Positions 39,162-49,493 are shown, numbered from the stretch's first letter. The stretch: 64,000 nt of DNA from Macrolepiota albuminosa (GCA_027475525.1 JAMWFC010000102.1:310001-374000), one strand, 5' to 3'. The notes: generated by a model from the sequence alone, not told the origin. Translations and numbers: made by a program.

Positions 39162-39659
39162 AGTCTGGTGTGGACTCCCCGCTGTGATCGTGCTCACGTC
39201 ATGATGGACCCTCCCACTTTCCTAGAGCGTGTCACCTCTTTCCTTCACCACTATCCTGCTGGCAGCGTGCCAGAACTGGACGATGGCGTCCTCGAATTAA
39301 GTCGTCGCTGCCAGTTGCTGCGTGCGGCCTGTGAGATCTGGTCGGATAGCAAACCTCTGATGCAGTTTGGTATGGAGAAGGCCTGGAGTCGCATTTTTCA
39401 GGTGCGCTCCTGCCTTTTTCGCCCTCTTCTTTGCTGACAGTCGCTAATTAAAGCAAATTCCTCCCACCTCCACGCGAGAGCGTCTTGAGCTGCTGCTGGA
39501 AGAAAGCCACTATCTGGTCCGTCTGTCCTTACCCCGTTACTCCTTTCTTTTCCTGTCTAACCGCGCCTTCTTCACCAGTCCCCTCGTTCTTCTACCGGTG
39601 GTCGCCTCTTTCGTGGCCCCTCTGACGGGACGCGTCTCCTCCTGTTGCCCGCTCCTTGA
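39147..39659 (+). CDS. Opposite-strand gene 2: small helical protein of unknown function
   Basis: Exon 1 (39147-39401) encodes MTSPTSLVWTPRCDRAH, then PPTFLERVTSFLHHYPAGSVP, LELSRRCQLLRAACEIWSD and KAWSRIFQ. Introns follow RIFQ (GTGCGC...AAAG) and SHYL (GTCCGT...CCAG). The end is Arg/Ser-rich and stops at 39657-39659. The product is about 133 residues. The central 65 residues align without gaps to gene 3. No known family is recognised. An upstream ATG in the first copy of a 77-bp repeat (39070) is followed at once by a stop and is ignored. Confidence 0.5.
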
Positions 39660-39808
39660 TTTGCTTCCGCCTCCCATGTCGTTTATGTAAGGTGATCTTC
39701 CCTTCTCCGTAGCGCCACAGAACTGACAGATTTTAGATTCTTGATTTCCAATGTCGTCGTATATTAAATGCATCGTTGTTGTCGCCCCCTCCCCTCGTGA
39801 TTGTTTCG

Positions 39809-39961
39809 CCCATGTAAAAGTTCCTAAGTCGCTGCGACCCTGCAAGTAGCTAGAGATATTTTATGGGCTCTGCCGCCCTTAAGTTCCCATGTAAAAGTTC
39901 CTAAGTCGCTGCGACCCTGCAAGTAGCTAGAGATATTTTATGGGCTCTGCCGCCCTTAAGT
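39809..39961. repeat. 76-bp match at 77-bp offset (9 of 15)
   Basis: Just upstream of opposite-strand gene 3. Confidence 0.8.
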
Positions 39962-39976
39962 CGTTAGTATTTTGTC

Positions 39977-40772
39977 ATGCCAGCACCCTCCATACTTCTC
40001 CCAGATCCGGAACTTCCTTACCGCCCCGCGATCTTGGATCGTATTGAACATTTCCTGGCTATTATGCCTACGGGGGGCTTCCCTCATGAAAACGGAAATA
40101 CCATGACCCTGGTGCGCCGATATCGCATCCTGTTGGACGTCTCCACCGAATGGATGATAGACCAGGATGAGTCTCTGGTCACGGTTCGCCTCCTGTTAGC
40201 GCGTATCTTGTTTGTTGCTCATGTGTTCGCAGTCGACTATTACGCCTAGCGCAGCAAGTTTGGCGAGCCTTCTTCGGGAGACTGGTAGTTTGGTTAGTCA
40301 ATAGCTCTTTCCTTCTGACCTTGGGTTGCTAATTCCATGCCGTTGCCAAGAGCCTCTCGTGGCTTCCCCTTCCGCTCCTGGTTGAGTCCCGCGCCCGTAG
40401 GGCAGTTCTCGACCGCGTGATCTTTCCTTTCCCGCCTTCGCTTCAGCCCTCCTACGAGGAGTGGGACCTTTCCCCCGAACTTGCTGCCCCTCCTCCAGGC
40501 GCTCCTCCTGCGCCAACTCCTAGCGCTCCAGTACGGAGTGGGACCTTTCCCCCGAACTTGCTGCCCCTCCTCCAGGCGCTCCTCCTGCGCCAACTCCTAG
40601 CGCTCCAGTACCTTCATCCTGCGTTCCTCCCGCCGTATCTCACAACGCGCCGCCTTCGAACACTCCGGTGCCTTCACCAGGCGCCCCTCTTCCTCCTCCA
40701 GGCGGTCCTCCCTCCTTTAGGCGGCCCAGGGAGCGAGTCCGAGGTTCTCGTCGCCGGTCTTCTTCAGCGTAG
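39977..40772 (+). CDS. Opposite-strand gene 3: paralogue of gene 2 with a Pro-rich basic tail
   Basis: Exon 1 starts MPAPSILLPDPELPYRPAIL and contains DRIEHFLAIMPTGGFPHENG and LVRRYRILLDVSTEWMIDQD, ending RILF. A 41-nt intron leads to QVWRAFFGRL, and another leads to SLSWLPLPLLVESRARRAVL. The tail is Pro/Ala-rich and ends RRPRERVRGSRRRSSSA, a likely nuclear-localisation-type basic end. The 77-bp duplication at 40458-40611 falls in the tail. Removing it gives the Pro-rich frame; keeping it gives a different open frame. Function unknown. The position between gene 2 and the pol 3' end suggests a fixed cassette. Confidence 0.5.
40458..40611. repeat. Exact 77-bp tandem duplication (10 of 15)
   Basis: Inside the Pro-rich tail of opposite-strand gene 3. 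Confidence 0.85.
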
Positions 40773-40866
40773 CTCGTAACGTAGTAACCGTAGTTGATTT
40801 TGTGTTCTCGCCTGTACCATAGTTAACGGGGGCGCTAACACCTAGCGCCTCGTCCTTCGCCTTCCT

Positions 40867-43800
40867 TTACTGTTCTTCGTCGTCGTCAACAGGGGTGTCG
40901 TCATCATCCACTAACTCCGTTTCTTCCAGTTCTCGTAGTTTAGCCGTGTCAATGTCCAGCGCTGACGAAGGTAAGGGAATGTGTTCCCGCGCTAAGTAGG
41001 GGATGAGTCGAAACGCCGCTACTGGTCGATGCAAAACTGAGCCGTCCAACTCGCAGAGTACATAGGCGCCTCCCCTATTGCGGGAAACCACTATTAGGGG
41101 TCCCAGATACCGAGGTCGCATCTTTTTGTTATGGGTAACTTCGATCTTTGAGTTGCGCATTAGTACGAGGGCGCCAGAGGTGAAGTTGTAGTCTCTAATC
41201 GTGGCGCTGTGCTCGCTTTCAAATCGTAGCGCAGCTTGTCGTCTAGTTTGAAATACTACTTCGTGTAAGCGCTCGAGATCCTCCATGCGTCGCTGTAAGT
41301 CTATAGCGCGCCTAGCAATCATGTCGGTGGAAGATAGTATCGAATTCGGGGGTGGCTGTAAGTAAGTAGCTTCCACTATGTCGGCCGGGAGGAGTGGATG
41401 GGTGCCTGTCGCCGCGTAGTAGGGTGAACAACCCATCCTTTTTCGTACGGTAACCCTCTCTGACCAGAAGACCGAATAAGTCGCTTCGCTCCAGCGACTT
41501 TCGTCACCATCGACCGCCTTAAATAGCGCCTGTCGAACGTCGAAATGAGGCCTTTCTACGATTCCGTTGGCGCGCTTGTTGTAACCAGAAACCCGTATGT
41601 GTTGAATGTTGTACTTCTTTGCTAGATAAGTGAGCGCCTTAACTATTGGCGCTCCATTGTCTGTGACGATCTCGTGAAGGGCTCCCCATCTGCAGATAAC
41701 GTCCTCAAAGAGCCACTTAGCTATAGCGTCTGTATTTTCTCGTTGGAGCATACGGAACTCCGGCCAATGTACCAAGGAACACCTTCCTTGAATGATATAC
41801 TTGTAGCGCCCTGACTTGGGCATGTGCATGGTGTCGATATATATTTTTCCAAATAGCGGCGCTGGGGTCGCTACTGTTGGGGGAATAAGAACCTGACGTG
41901 TCTGCTGGATTTGACAGAGATGACAAGTGCGAATATACCACGCAATATCGGCGCTAACTTGAGGCCACCAAAAGCGCTCCAAAAGGTTCGCTCTTGTTGC
42001 GTAGAGTCCACGGTGTCCCAAGTCATCGTGCATAGCGCATAGAATTCTAATTCGATTGTCCGGTTTAATTACTAGCTTGTGGGCGCCATCTCTATTTCGT
42101 CGCCAAAGTCGGTTTTCCACTATAAAGAAGGTCGTCGCGTATCGAATGAAGGTGGCGTATTCCGTATCCGTAAGGTCTGATGGTCGTCGCAAATCCTGTA
42201 GCCACTTCCTAACCTGGTCCACCCGCTGATCTTCTGACTTAGCTTTGGCGCTTCGAGGTACCGCCGAATATGGTAAGTTATGACTGTCTTCCCGCAAGGG
42301 TCTTGGTTCCTCAACTATCTTTAGATCGTTAGATGGCTTAGCGACGTTATAGATACTGGCCGTGTAAAAAGTTGATGATGCCTGATATGGTCGGGGCTGG
42401 TACGGAACAATAGGGTGGAGCCAATTTGAAACTGGTTGGTCTTCGCGAAGCGCCGGAATAGGCAGCTGAATGATATGCACGAAACCATGCAATCGATCAA
42501 TCCAGTCGTCAAATACATCATTGTCGCTATCGTCTAGCGCTTCATCTTCCGGTTGTCTGGGTCGCCTAGATAATCCGTCCGGCCCGTGGAATGCACTTTT
42601 GACGTGTACTAACTCGAAGTGAAACATTAATATCGCTACTACCCAGCGGTTCATACTGGCCGACGGTTGAATATCAGGGTTCTGAAGCATTCCTTTGATG
42701 TATCGTGCGTCGACCTCGACAATGAGATTTCGTACCCCAATGAGGTACATGCGCAGCGCCTGAAACGATCGAAACAAGCCATATAACTCTAGCTTGGGCT
42801 GACTGTAGCGCGATTCTCGGTTGTTAAGGGTAATCGATCCGAAACGATTGTAGCGCCTGATTTTCCGGTTCGCGCTATCACACTGGCATAAGAAGAAGCC
42901 AACGGCGATATATGATGTGTCAACAGCAAGTATAACGGGATCGGCGGTAGTATAGTCAATGGGTACCAATGGTTTCGCTTCCTGTAGCGCCTTTACTAAG
43001 TCCTTCTGGGCATTGATTTGATCGGGTCCGAATTCGAAGGGGACCCCTGAACAGGTTAGGCGATTAAGGGCGTTTGCGCGATGAGAAAAATGGTGTATGA
43101 ACATGCGCAGCACCCCTACAGTGCCCAAAAGGTTAGGCGATTAAGGGCGTTTGCGCGATGAGAAAAATGGTGTATGAACATGCGCAGCACCCCTACAGTG
43201 CCCAAAACGCGCGAACTTCCGAGAGGTTATGACAGATCCCCCATTTCTCCAACAGCGCTAATCGGCTCTTTTCTGGAATCCTGCCTTCTGGCGTGCAAAC
43301 GTGCCCCAAAATTTTAAACTGCGGTGCGCAAAGAACGAGCTTGTGCCCAGAAAATGTCCCGCCGCAATACTTCATGCGTTGAAGTACTCGGTTAACCAGT
43401 TGAAAGAATTCCCATAGCGCCATGCGAATATTAGGATTTTCTGGGTGAACTTCGGGCTTGCCATCTACCAATCGCCAATCTTTCGGGCCTTTAACTCCTA
43501 CGTCGTCTATGAAACTGAGCACATGGTGGGGTATTTCGGGCTGTAGGATAAACGTAATATCGTCGTGAAATATCGGTACCGAGTTTGTCCATCCCATAGG
43601 AAGTGTGACTAGTCGTAGCGCCCCAAATGGTGTTTGAAAGGTCGTCAAGTCGCGAGAGGAAGGATGGATTAAGCGCTCGTCATAGCCTACGTACAAATCC
43701 AGGGTAGCGCCACATATTCGTCCCGCGAAAGATTCAGCGACGTGATCGGGAAATGGCGGTACCCCTGAATGACGAATGGTGACTTTGTTTAGCGGTTCTA

Positions 43801-44623
43801 GGCTATGAACTATACGTAGCTTCCCGTTTTTCTTTAGTACGCAGAACCACCTAGAGCGGTAGGCCGAATTAGAAGGCTCGTATACACCTGCCGCTATCTT
43901 GGAGCGAATAATTTGGCATACTTCGGCTTCGATGCCCGGGGGTATGGGTCGGTTATGCTCGGTCCAAGGTACGTGAGGTATGGTTGGGATGACCACTGGT
44001 GGAAAGAAGTCAGTTCTAAGTTTACCGCGTTCTGAGTCCTCCCATGCAAAAGCCTCATTCTGTTTTTGCATGATGTCGACTAGTACGTTCATCTCCTCCG
44101 TCGAGAGGAAGCCGGTATCGTGGGCGCTAAGAAATAGCGCCTTTCGTTCTTCTGTAAATCGTCCTGTTGGTTCAAAGGGTGGTGGATTCGGATCGAGTTT
44201 TGGCAGGGTAGCCAAAGGGTCGCCTATTATTTTTCTTTCGATGCGAAATTCCTCGGGTACGGCGCTCGCTACCGGCTTCGTTTTAAGCGCTACGGGTTTA
44301 TATTTCTTCTTGACCTGAACCCCTTTGCGCTTAGGGGTACTATTGTTAGCAAACGTATTATAAATAGAGTCATGGTTTCTAGCGAAACCTGATATCAAAG
44401 ATTCTTTAGAGTTGGGAGTAGAAACGAAATAAGTGTCTGTTGAAAGGTTTTCAGTAATATCTGACGCAGTGAGGTATAAGTAGGATAACGCTTCGCTAGT
44501 AAGCGACGAAGAAGAATTCAAGACTTCATGGGCTAAAGGGGTATATGATATAAAATTTACTTGCCCAGTCCGATGGTTATAGTCCAAGATAAGCGCTTCA
44601 TCTCCATGATCCCCATCACTCAT
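40867..44623 (-). CDS. pol: Pol polyprotein: reverse transcriptase, RNase H, integrase
   Basis: The ATG at 44621-44623 overlaps the gag stop (ATGA). Reverse transcriptase shows GVYEPSNSAYRSRWFCVLKK, RIVHSLEPLNKVT, TLPMGWTNSV and the catalytic HVLSFIDDVGVKG. RNase H has VILAVDTSYIAVGF, KLELYGLF and IVEVDARYIKGM. Integrase has the HHCC region (HDDLGHRGLYATR...CHLCQIQ), IDTMHMP, EIVTDNGAPI and NGIVERPHF, then a C-terminal MRPRYLGPLIVVSRNRGG module. There is no chromodomain. The frame is broken near 43193: a 77-bp duplication (43053-43206) lies there, and even after removing it one base seems missing from the T run at EVRAF-(L)GTVGV. The order RT-RH-IN is that of Ty3/gypsy. Confidence 0.9.
43053..43206. 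repeat. Exact 77-bp tandem duplication (11 of 15)
   Basis: Inside pol, between RT and RNase H. Confidence 0.85.
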
Positions 44624-47217
44624 CTCCTCGATGGCGCCGGAAAACACTCGCAAGGGTCGTCGCTAACATAAGGTCGCTTTCTCGGTCCCGGTTTCTGGAA
44701 TTTCCCCCGTGGAAATGTTGGTACCGTTCTTCTGACGCCTGAGTTAGGGTCGCTAATAGTTAGCGTCGTTTCGTCTTCAGACGTTGTCTTGACTACTGAT
44801 CGGGCTAAGACGTCAAAGGGCCTCCCTAATAATAAGTCGTACGCAGGCGATCTAAGAATGTGTATTTGAAGATAAAACGTAAGATCGCCAACAGCGCATG
44901 GCACGTTACGAGCCATTCCCAAGGATCGATCAATCGTGCCGTTAGCGCTTTGCATATTAAGAATGATGGTCGGGTCGTAAATGATGCCAAGCTCGTTAGC
45001 GACGTCGGCAGCCATTGAAATAATCTGTGATCCGCTGTCCACTATAGACTCTATCTCGCTTTTTCCATCAACTGTCAACATGATCGAGCGAATCGCGTGA
45101 GAGTCTTGGGCTACAGTGAGGACGGCGGGATCGTCGCTAGATCTTAGCGATTTAAGGTAAGTTTCGACCGGGTCAATGGACGTAGCTTCTTTAGGTGGCG
45201 TGGCCTCTTCTTTGATTTCCGACGCGACCGTCTCGGTTATGTACGCGAATCCAGGTAGCGCGTCGTCGCATTCGTCCACCGCCGTTACATTGTTAGCTAC
45301 GTTCCGTCGAGGGGTTACCGCTGTACGCATCTGATTCCTGACGTCTGGCGCCACACTGCATAGCTCCCCTACCGACATCGTGACTTGACTTTTCATAATA
45401 CGATCGAATACTTGCTTAGATTTTTCTATGTCGTAGATTGGTGCCGTTGGTCGGTAGCCTCCTGCTGGCTTGTCTGGCGCCCCAAAGTTTCGGTTGATAG
45501 GTGGAGCGTAGTTACCGGCAAGTCCTGAATACGGGTGAAGTGGCGGTTCCGTGCTAGCTGGTGCTTTGGCCGTATCAGGTGTGTCGTCGTTGATACTGGA
45601 ATTCGAAGGCTTTGCCGGTGCTGGATCGGTCGTAGCGCCTGAAGGTCTATAGTCTTTTAACGGTTGCTTGCTCTTTTTAATCTCGACACCATCGAAAACC
45701 TGATTCTTTAGCGACTTTAGCTCCCTTTCCAACGTCTCGATCCTCTCCTCCCGTGACAACGTCGGTCGCTCGCTAACAGCGTTAAGCTGGAGTACTTCGT
45801 GAATTAGCGCCTGTTGTGGAGTTGTTTCTGCCTCCGCCGCGGCCGTACTATTGAGATTGCCCGTCGCTAAGTTCCCAGGGTTACGTCGGTGCCATTCATC
45901 AATTCGCCCCTGGAAGGTTCGGTGCTCAGGATATAGAGGGATGTTAGCGCCGGAAGGTAGGACTATTTTCCCGTCGGCGCCTCGACGTGCTCTTCCTTGG
46001 CGTAGATATTGTTCGAGGATAGCGCAGCGTCCGCGAGTCATCGTATGTCCTGCCTCACCACAGAAGTGACAAGGACCGGATTGCATATTACCTCGTGGCG
46101 CATTAAGGCTGGTCGAGATTAACGTTTCCAATTTGCTCATAACGTTTGCGACGGCCGTGTTGACTGCGTTTTCCAGATCCTCCTTCTTGACAAAACCTCC
46201 CTGATTGTTAGTCGCGCTAGGTGCTGGCGCCGCAACAGGTGGCGCCTTTCCTCCGTTATCAGTGCTAGAAGGTCGCTGGAAGGGGATGCCAGTATCCGTT
46301 CCTTTCAGTATCCATTTACCTGCTTCAAAAACGTCTTCTATATCGTAGGGTTCCTCAGGATGGTGGTCGGACTTAAGAATTTCTAAGCGGCGAGCTATAC
46401 GAGTCCAAAGTGATGTTGGAATGCCTTGTTGAAATAAGCGCCGTTCCTCGTTCCGGTAGAGTTTGCCATTCTGTACTAGCCATCTTGCAATTCGCTGGAA
46501 ATCTCGATAATAAGTAGATAGCGTGCCTAGTGTATAAATGCCCGTAGCGAAGGTATCCTGTACCAGTTTCTGGATTTCAAGGACGGTATAGCGCGTGGAT
46601 TCCTCAGCGCCAGGGTACAGTTTAATGATCGCCTTTTTCCATTCCTCGTAGGTAAACGACCTTGGCACCGCCTCTCGTGTTAATCCTTGAAACTCATCCA
46701 GTCCCGTCCAGGATTCCGCGGTATCGTAGGAAACGTATCTGGCGGCGTATTCTTTCATTTGGGTGTTGTCGGTGACTCGGCAGTCGCGTAATAAATATTC
46801 CAATTCTCGAAAATACTGTGTTAGCTCGCGAGGTTTCGTCTCGTCCCATTTTGGCGACGAGAAGTGGTTTCTTGGCGGCATACGCGGTGTGTTTGCCTGC
46901 TCCATACTAGCTGGCGTCGACGTCGTGGTGGGAATAGTAGTGTTAGTGGTAGTTTCGCTTGGCGTAGTTGTAGTCGGTACTGGCTCGGGTAATTCTGAGT
47001 CGCTAGGTTCTGGCGATAATAACCTAGACAGCTCTTCCAAAGGAGTAAGCGGTGTATGGTTTTCACCTGCTAAGTATTCAAACGGTCGGGAAAATGGGAA
47101 GAAGCTTTCAGCCAAGCTATCTGGAGCGGCTTCAAGCTCCTGATCTAAAGTCTGCCTCGGTAGCGCGCCTGGTAAGTGTGGTGACTCAGTTAAGGTTTGC
47201 TCAAACGCGCTCTCCAA
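44620..47217 (-). CDS. gag: Gag polyprotein with zinc knuckle and aspartic protease
   Basis: 865 residues. An acidic, Thr/Pro-rich N-terminus is followed by a capsid-like helical region (PRELTQYFRELEYLLRDCRV, EYAARYVSYDTAESW). A CCHC-type knuckle CHFCGEAGHTMTRGRC lies near residue 385, with C-x2-C-x4-H-x6-C spacing, longer than the usual x4 at the last step. A coiled coil follows (LSREERIETLERELKSLKNQ). A retropepsin-like segment near residue 725 has IVDSGSQIISM (DSG rather than DTG) and ends DLLLGRPFDVL. Protease thus sits at the end of gag rather than in pol. The start lies 80 nt inside the 5' LTR boundary. Confidence 0.88.
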   Translation of the reverse strand: MESAFEQTLTESPHLPGALPRQTLDQELEAAPDSLAESFFPFSRPFEYLAGENHTPLTPLEELSRLLSPEPSDSELPEPVPTTTTPSETTTNTTIPTTTSTPASMEQANTPRMPPRNHFSSPKWDETKPRELTQYFRELEYLLRDCRVTDNTQMKEYAARYVSYDTAESWTGLDEFQGLTREAVPRSFTYEEWKKAIIKLYPGAEESTRYTVLEIQKLVQDTFATGIYTLGTLSTYYRDFQRIARWLVQNGKLYRNEERRLFQQGIPTSLWTRIARRLEILKSDHHPEEPYDIEDVFEAGKWILKGTDTGIPFQRPSSTDNGGKAPPVAAPAPSATNNQGGFVKKEDLENAVNTAVANVMSKLETLISTSLNAPRGNMQSGPCHFCGEAGHTMTRGRCAILEQYLRQGRARRGADGKIVLPSGANIPLYPEHRTFQGRIDEWHRRNPGNLATGNLNSTAAAEAETTPQQALIHEVLQLNAVSERPTLSREERIETLERELKSLKNQVFDGVEIKKSKQPLKDYRPSGATTDPAPAKPSNSSINDDTPDTAKAPASTEPPLHPYSGLAGNYAPPINRNFGAPDKPAGGYRPTAPIYDIEKSKQVFDRIMKSQVTMSVGELCSVAPDVRNQMRTAVTPRRNVANNVTAVDECDDALPGFAYITETVASEIKEEATPPKEATSIDPVETYLKSLRSSDDPAVLTVAQDSHAIRSIMLTVDGKSEIESIVDSGSQIISMAADVANELGIIYDPTIILNMQSANGTIDRSLGMARNVPCAVGDLTFYLQIHILRSPAYDLLLGRPFDVLARSVVKTTSEDETTLTISDPNSGVRRTVPTFPRGKFQKPGPRKRPYVSDDPCECFPAPSRR

Positions 47218-47278
47218 TAGGAGGCGGCGCTGTCGCTGGGCTCGAGTTTCCGGCGGAATTCTGCCTCAATAGAACCCC

Positions 47279-47296
47279 TCGCGGTGGGCTCCAAAA
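47279..47296 (-). other. Primer-binding site
   Basis: Directly after the 5' LTR end on the minus strand comes TTTTGGAGCCCACCGCGAG. The TGG three bases in fits pairing with the CCA of a tRNA 3' end. The tRNA was not identified. Confidence 0.55.
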
Positions 47297-48416
47297 TGAT
47301 GACGCCAACTGTGGTTGGGTGCGCTGGACGTATACGCAGTACAACGCCGTCTCCAGCGCCTGGCGTACGGGTTTGTGAGGAGTCCCGGCAGGGTCCCGGT
47401 GTGCTCGAGCAGAGGTGATAGGGCGATGTGCTAGACGATAGCGCCTCGGGTGCTACCTAGCAAGTGGTAAGCGTCGTAGTTTAGGAGAAGTTATAGAGAA
47501 ATAAACGCTAGACGATAGCGCCTCGGGTGCTACCTAGCAAGTGGTAAGCGTCGTAGTTTAGGAGAAGTTATAGAGAAAGAAACGAATAGCGCAGCGTAGT
47601 GTGCCCGTAGGTGGCACCGTAAACGACGAAGACGAGATAGACGAAGCTAGCGCCGAACTTGGTGGCAAAGTCAGGCAACGCTAGCGCGATTTGAACGCTA
47701 AGTGTAACTGGGTGCTCAAGAGGTTACGATTCGTTGTTATATACATGGCCAGTAGCTAGTTTTTATACTATGCGCTACATTATTTCCAAAATAAGTCCAT
47801 TGACGGCGCTACCGCTTAGCGCCTCCCTTCGTGACTGTAGCTAACGGCCACCTGTCAACGGCGACCTGCAGCACATGGGTGACAGCGACCAACGGCGACT
47901 CTAAAACTACTTAGAAGTGGTACGAGTTTGCTCACTTTTTGATGTAATTTAATTGGCCATGCCATCCCGGGGTATGGTCGGGGAATCCTCGACAGACGCC
48001 GTGAGCGCTAATTCCGGCGCTAAACATTGTACCATCTTTTGATAGATTTAAATGTCGGGTCTGCGTGTATCCTGTCTCGTCGTCATTGATTCTTTTAGAC
48101 TTCTGATTGAGGTGCCTCGGTGATTGACAGCGCCAATTGCTAACTCCTTCCAGTACTGATCGGGGTTTGGTCAGAGTCCCCTCCCGCCGTTATGCTAGCG
48201 CTATGAGTCCTGAGTCTTCTTGGTCTTCAAAGTAACTGAGTGGAGTGCGCTGAGGGGCTGATACTGGTGGTTGAGATGAATGGACAAGTCTTGCCATAGA
48301 GCGCCCGCGCTAGGGCTGCTCTGTACCCAAGGCTGGTCGCTAGAGCCTTTAGTGTGTCAAGTGTTGGTCGGCCTATAATGTCCCTTGATGCGCTCAGTCC
48401 GAGTAGAAGCCTATCA
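47297..48416 (-). repeat. 5' LTR (1043 bp plus a 77-bp duplication)
   Basis: 1120 bp minus the 77-bp offset at 47430-47584 equals exactly 1043 bp, the length of the other LTR. This supports an artefactual origin of that duplication. Confidence 0.93.
47430..47584. repeat. 77-bp-offset duplication with one mismatch (12 of 15)
   Basis: Inside the 5' LTR, absent from the 3' LTR. Confidence 0.85.
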
Positions 48417-48845
48417 CCGGACTATTCTCTCTGGCAAGAACTCTGATATAGAGGAGATCAATGCAGAAGTTCTAGAGAGGTATCCAGGGGAAGAAAGGAT
48501 CTTACAGAGTGCAGATTCTGTTCTCTCTGATAACAGGAATCCTGATGGCCTTGCATTATATCCTGTGGAATATCTCAACTCTTTGAAAGCCAGTAGTTTG
48601 CCTTTGGCTAAACTGGCTTTGAAGATTGGAGTTCCTGTCATGCTCCTCAGGAATCTAGACACAACCAAAGGACTTTGCAATGGAACAAGAATGATTGTCA
48701 CTCATATCAGCACCAGAGTCCTCAGATGTCATATTATCAGTGGAGATGCCAAGTTTGCAGGTTCAACTGTTTTGATTCCAAGAATCAATCTAGATGCTTC
48801 TGAAGAGGATTTGCCGATACCATTACGCAGGAGACAGTTTCCAAT

Positions 48846-49000
48846 TCGATTGGCCTTTGCTATGACTATCAACAAGTCTCAAGGGCAATCAGTCAAGCAT
48901 GTTGGATTGGACCTTCAATCACTCGATTGGCCTTTGCTATGACTATCAACAAGTCTCAAGGGCAATCAGTCAAGCATGTTGGATTGGACCTTCAATCACC
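48846..49000. repeat. Exact 77-bp tandem duplication (13 of 15)
   Basis: Inside the helicase of Hel2, absent from the same place in Hel1 (about 28090). Confidence 0.88.
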
Positions 49001-49493
49001 AGTTTTTACACATGGCCAACTCTATGTTGCACTTTCACGATGCACATCAGGAGATCGTATCAAGGTGATTCTGTCAGAAGAAAATACATCAAAAATGACT
49101 GCAAATATTGTGTATCAAGAAGTTCTCAATGGTTTACAAATGTAAGTGTGATTGTTAATTAACTACTTATTACTAACTTTATATTTTAGCATCTAACTTG
49201 ATACTGTACATATAACTTGGAATTATAGCATTATTTCTTGGGTTTACAAATGTGAGTGTGATTGTTAATTACTTACTTATTACTAACTTTTATATTTTAG
49301 CATCTAACTTGATATTTGTTGATACTGTACTAATAGAATATATATAACTTGAAATTGTAGCATCATTTCTTGATAAATGTGAAACTCTCTATTTGTTAAC
49401 AACTTATGCTGGAATCAGTAAGACATAATGAAAGTAAGATTATGATAGAAGCTGAGTTACTAAGATACATATTTGGAACCCCTAACCGAACGA

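Larger units (their letters stand above)
34608..48416 (-). mobile_element. Young Ty3/gypsy-type LTR retrotransposon with an opposite-strand gene cassette
   Basis: Two 1043-bp LTRs (the right one is 1120 bp because of a 77-bp duplication) differ at about three positions. The LTRs run TGAT...ATCA. CCGG flanks the element on both sides (34604-34607 and 48417-48420), and the empty site is visible in Hel1 near 27656. Gag and pol are on the minus strand, so the 5' LTR is the right one. Between pol and the 3' LTR lie about 5 kb with three genes on the plus strand. Near-identical LTRs imply a very recent insertion. The length is about 13.2 kb once eight 77-bp duplications are discounted. Confidence 0.92.
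31201..49145 (+). pseudogene. Helitron RepHel, copy 2, N-terminally deleted and interrupted
   Basis: Coding parts are 31201-32538 (before the first intron), then from about 32559 to 33729, 33781-34607 and 48417-49145. It keeps the HUH motif LPHIHILIFF, the Tyr motif KYIHKYIYKGHD (one Tyr changed to His relative to copy 1), Walker A SAGGCGKTF, Walker B IIWDEVP and FGGDFRQTLPVV. The N-terminal half and zinc region are missing. The retrotransposon sits between YYLDR and TILSGKNSD. A 77-bp duplication at 48846-49000 breaks the frame inside GLDLQSPVF and is probably artefactual. Removing it restores [13 protein letters not shown] in frame. Confidence 0.88.

Noticed and set aside
44620..44665. Programmed -1 frameshift between gag and pol
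   Set aside because: No X XXY YYZ slippery heptamer occurs in the overlap, and an ATGA stop/start is present instead.
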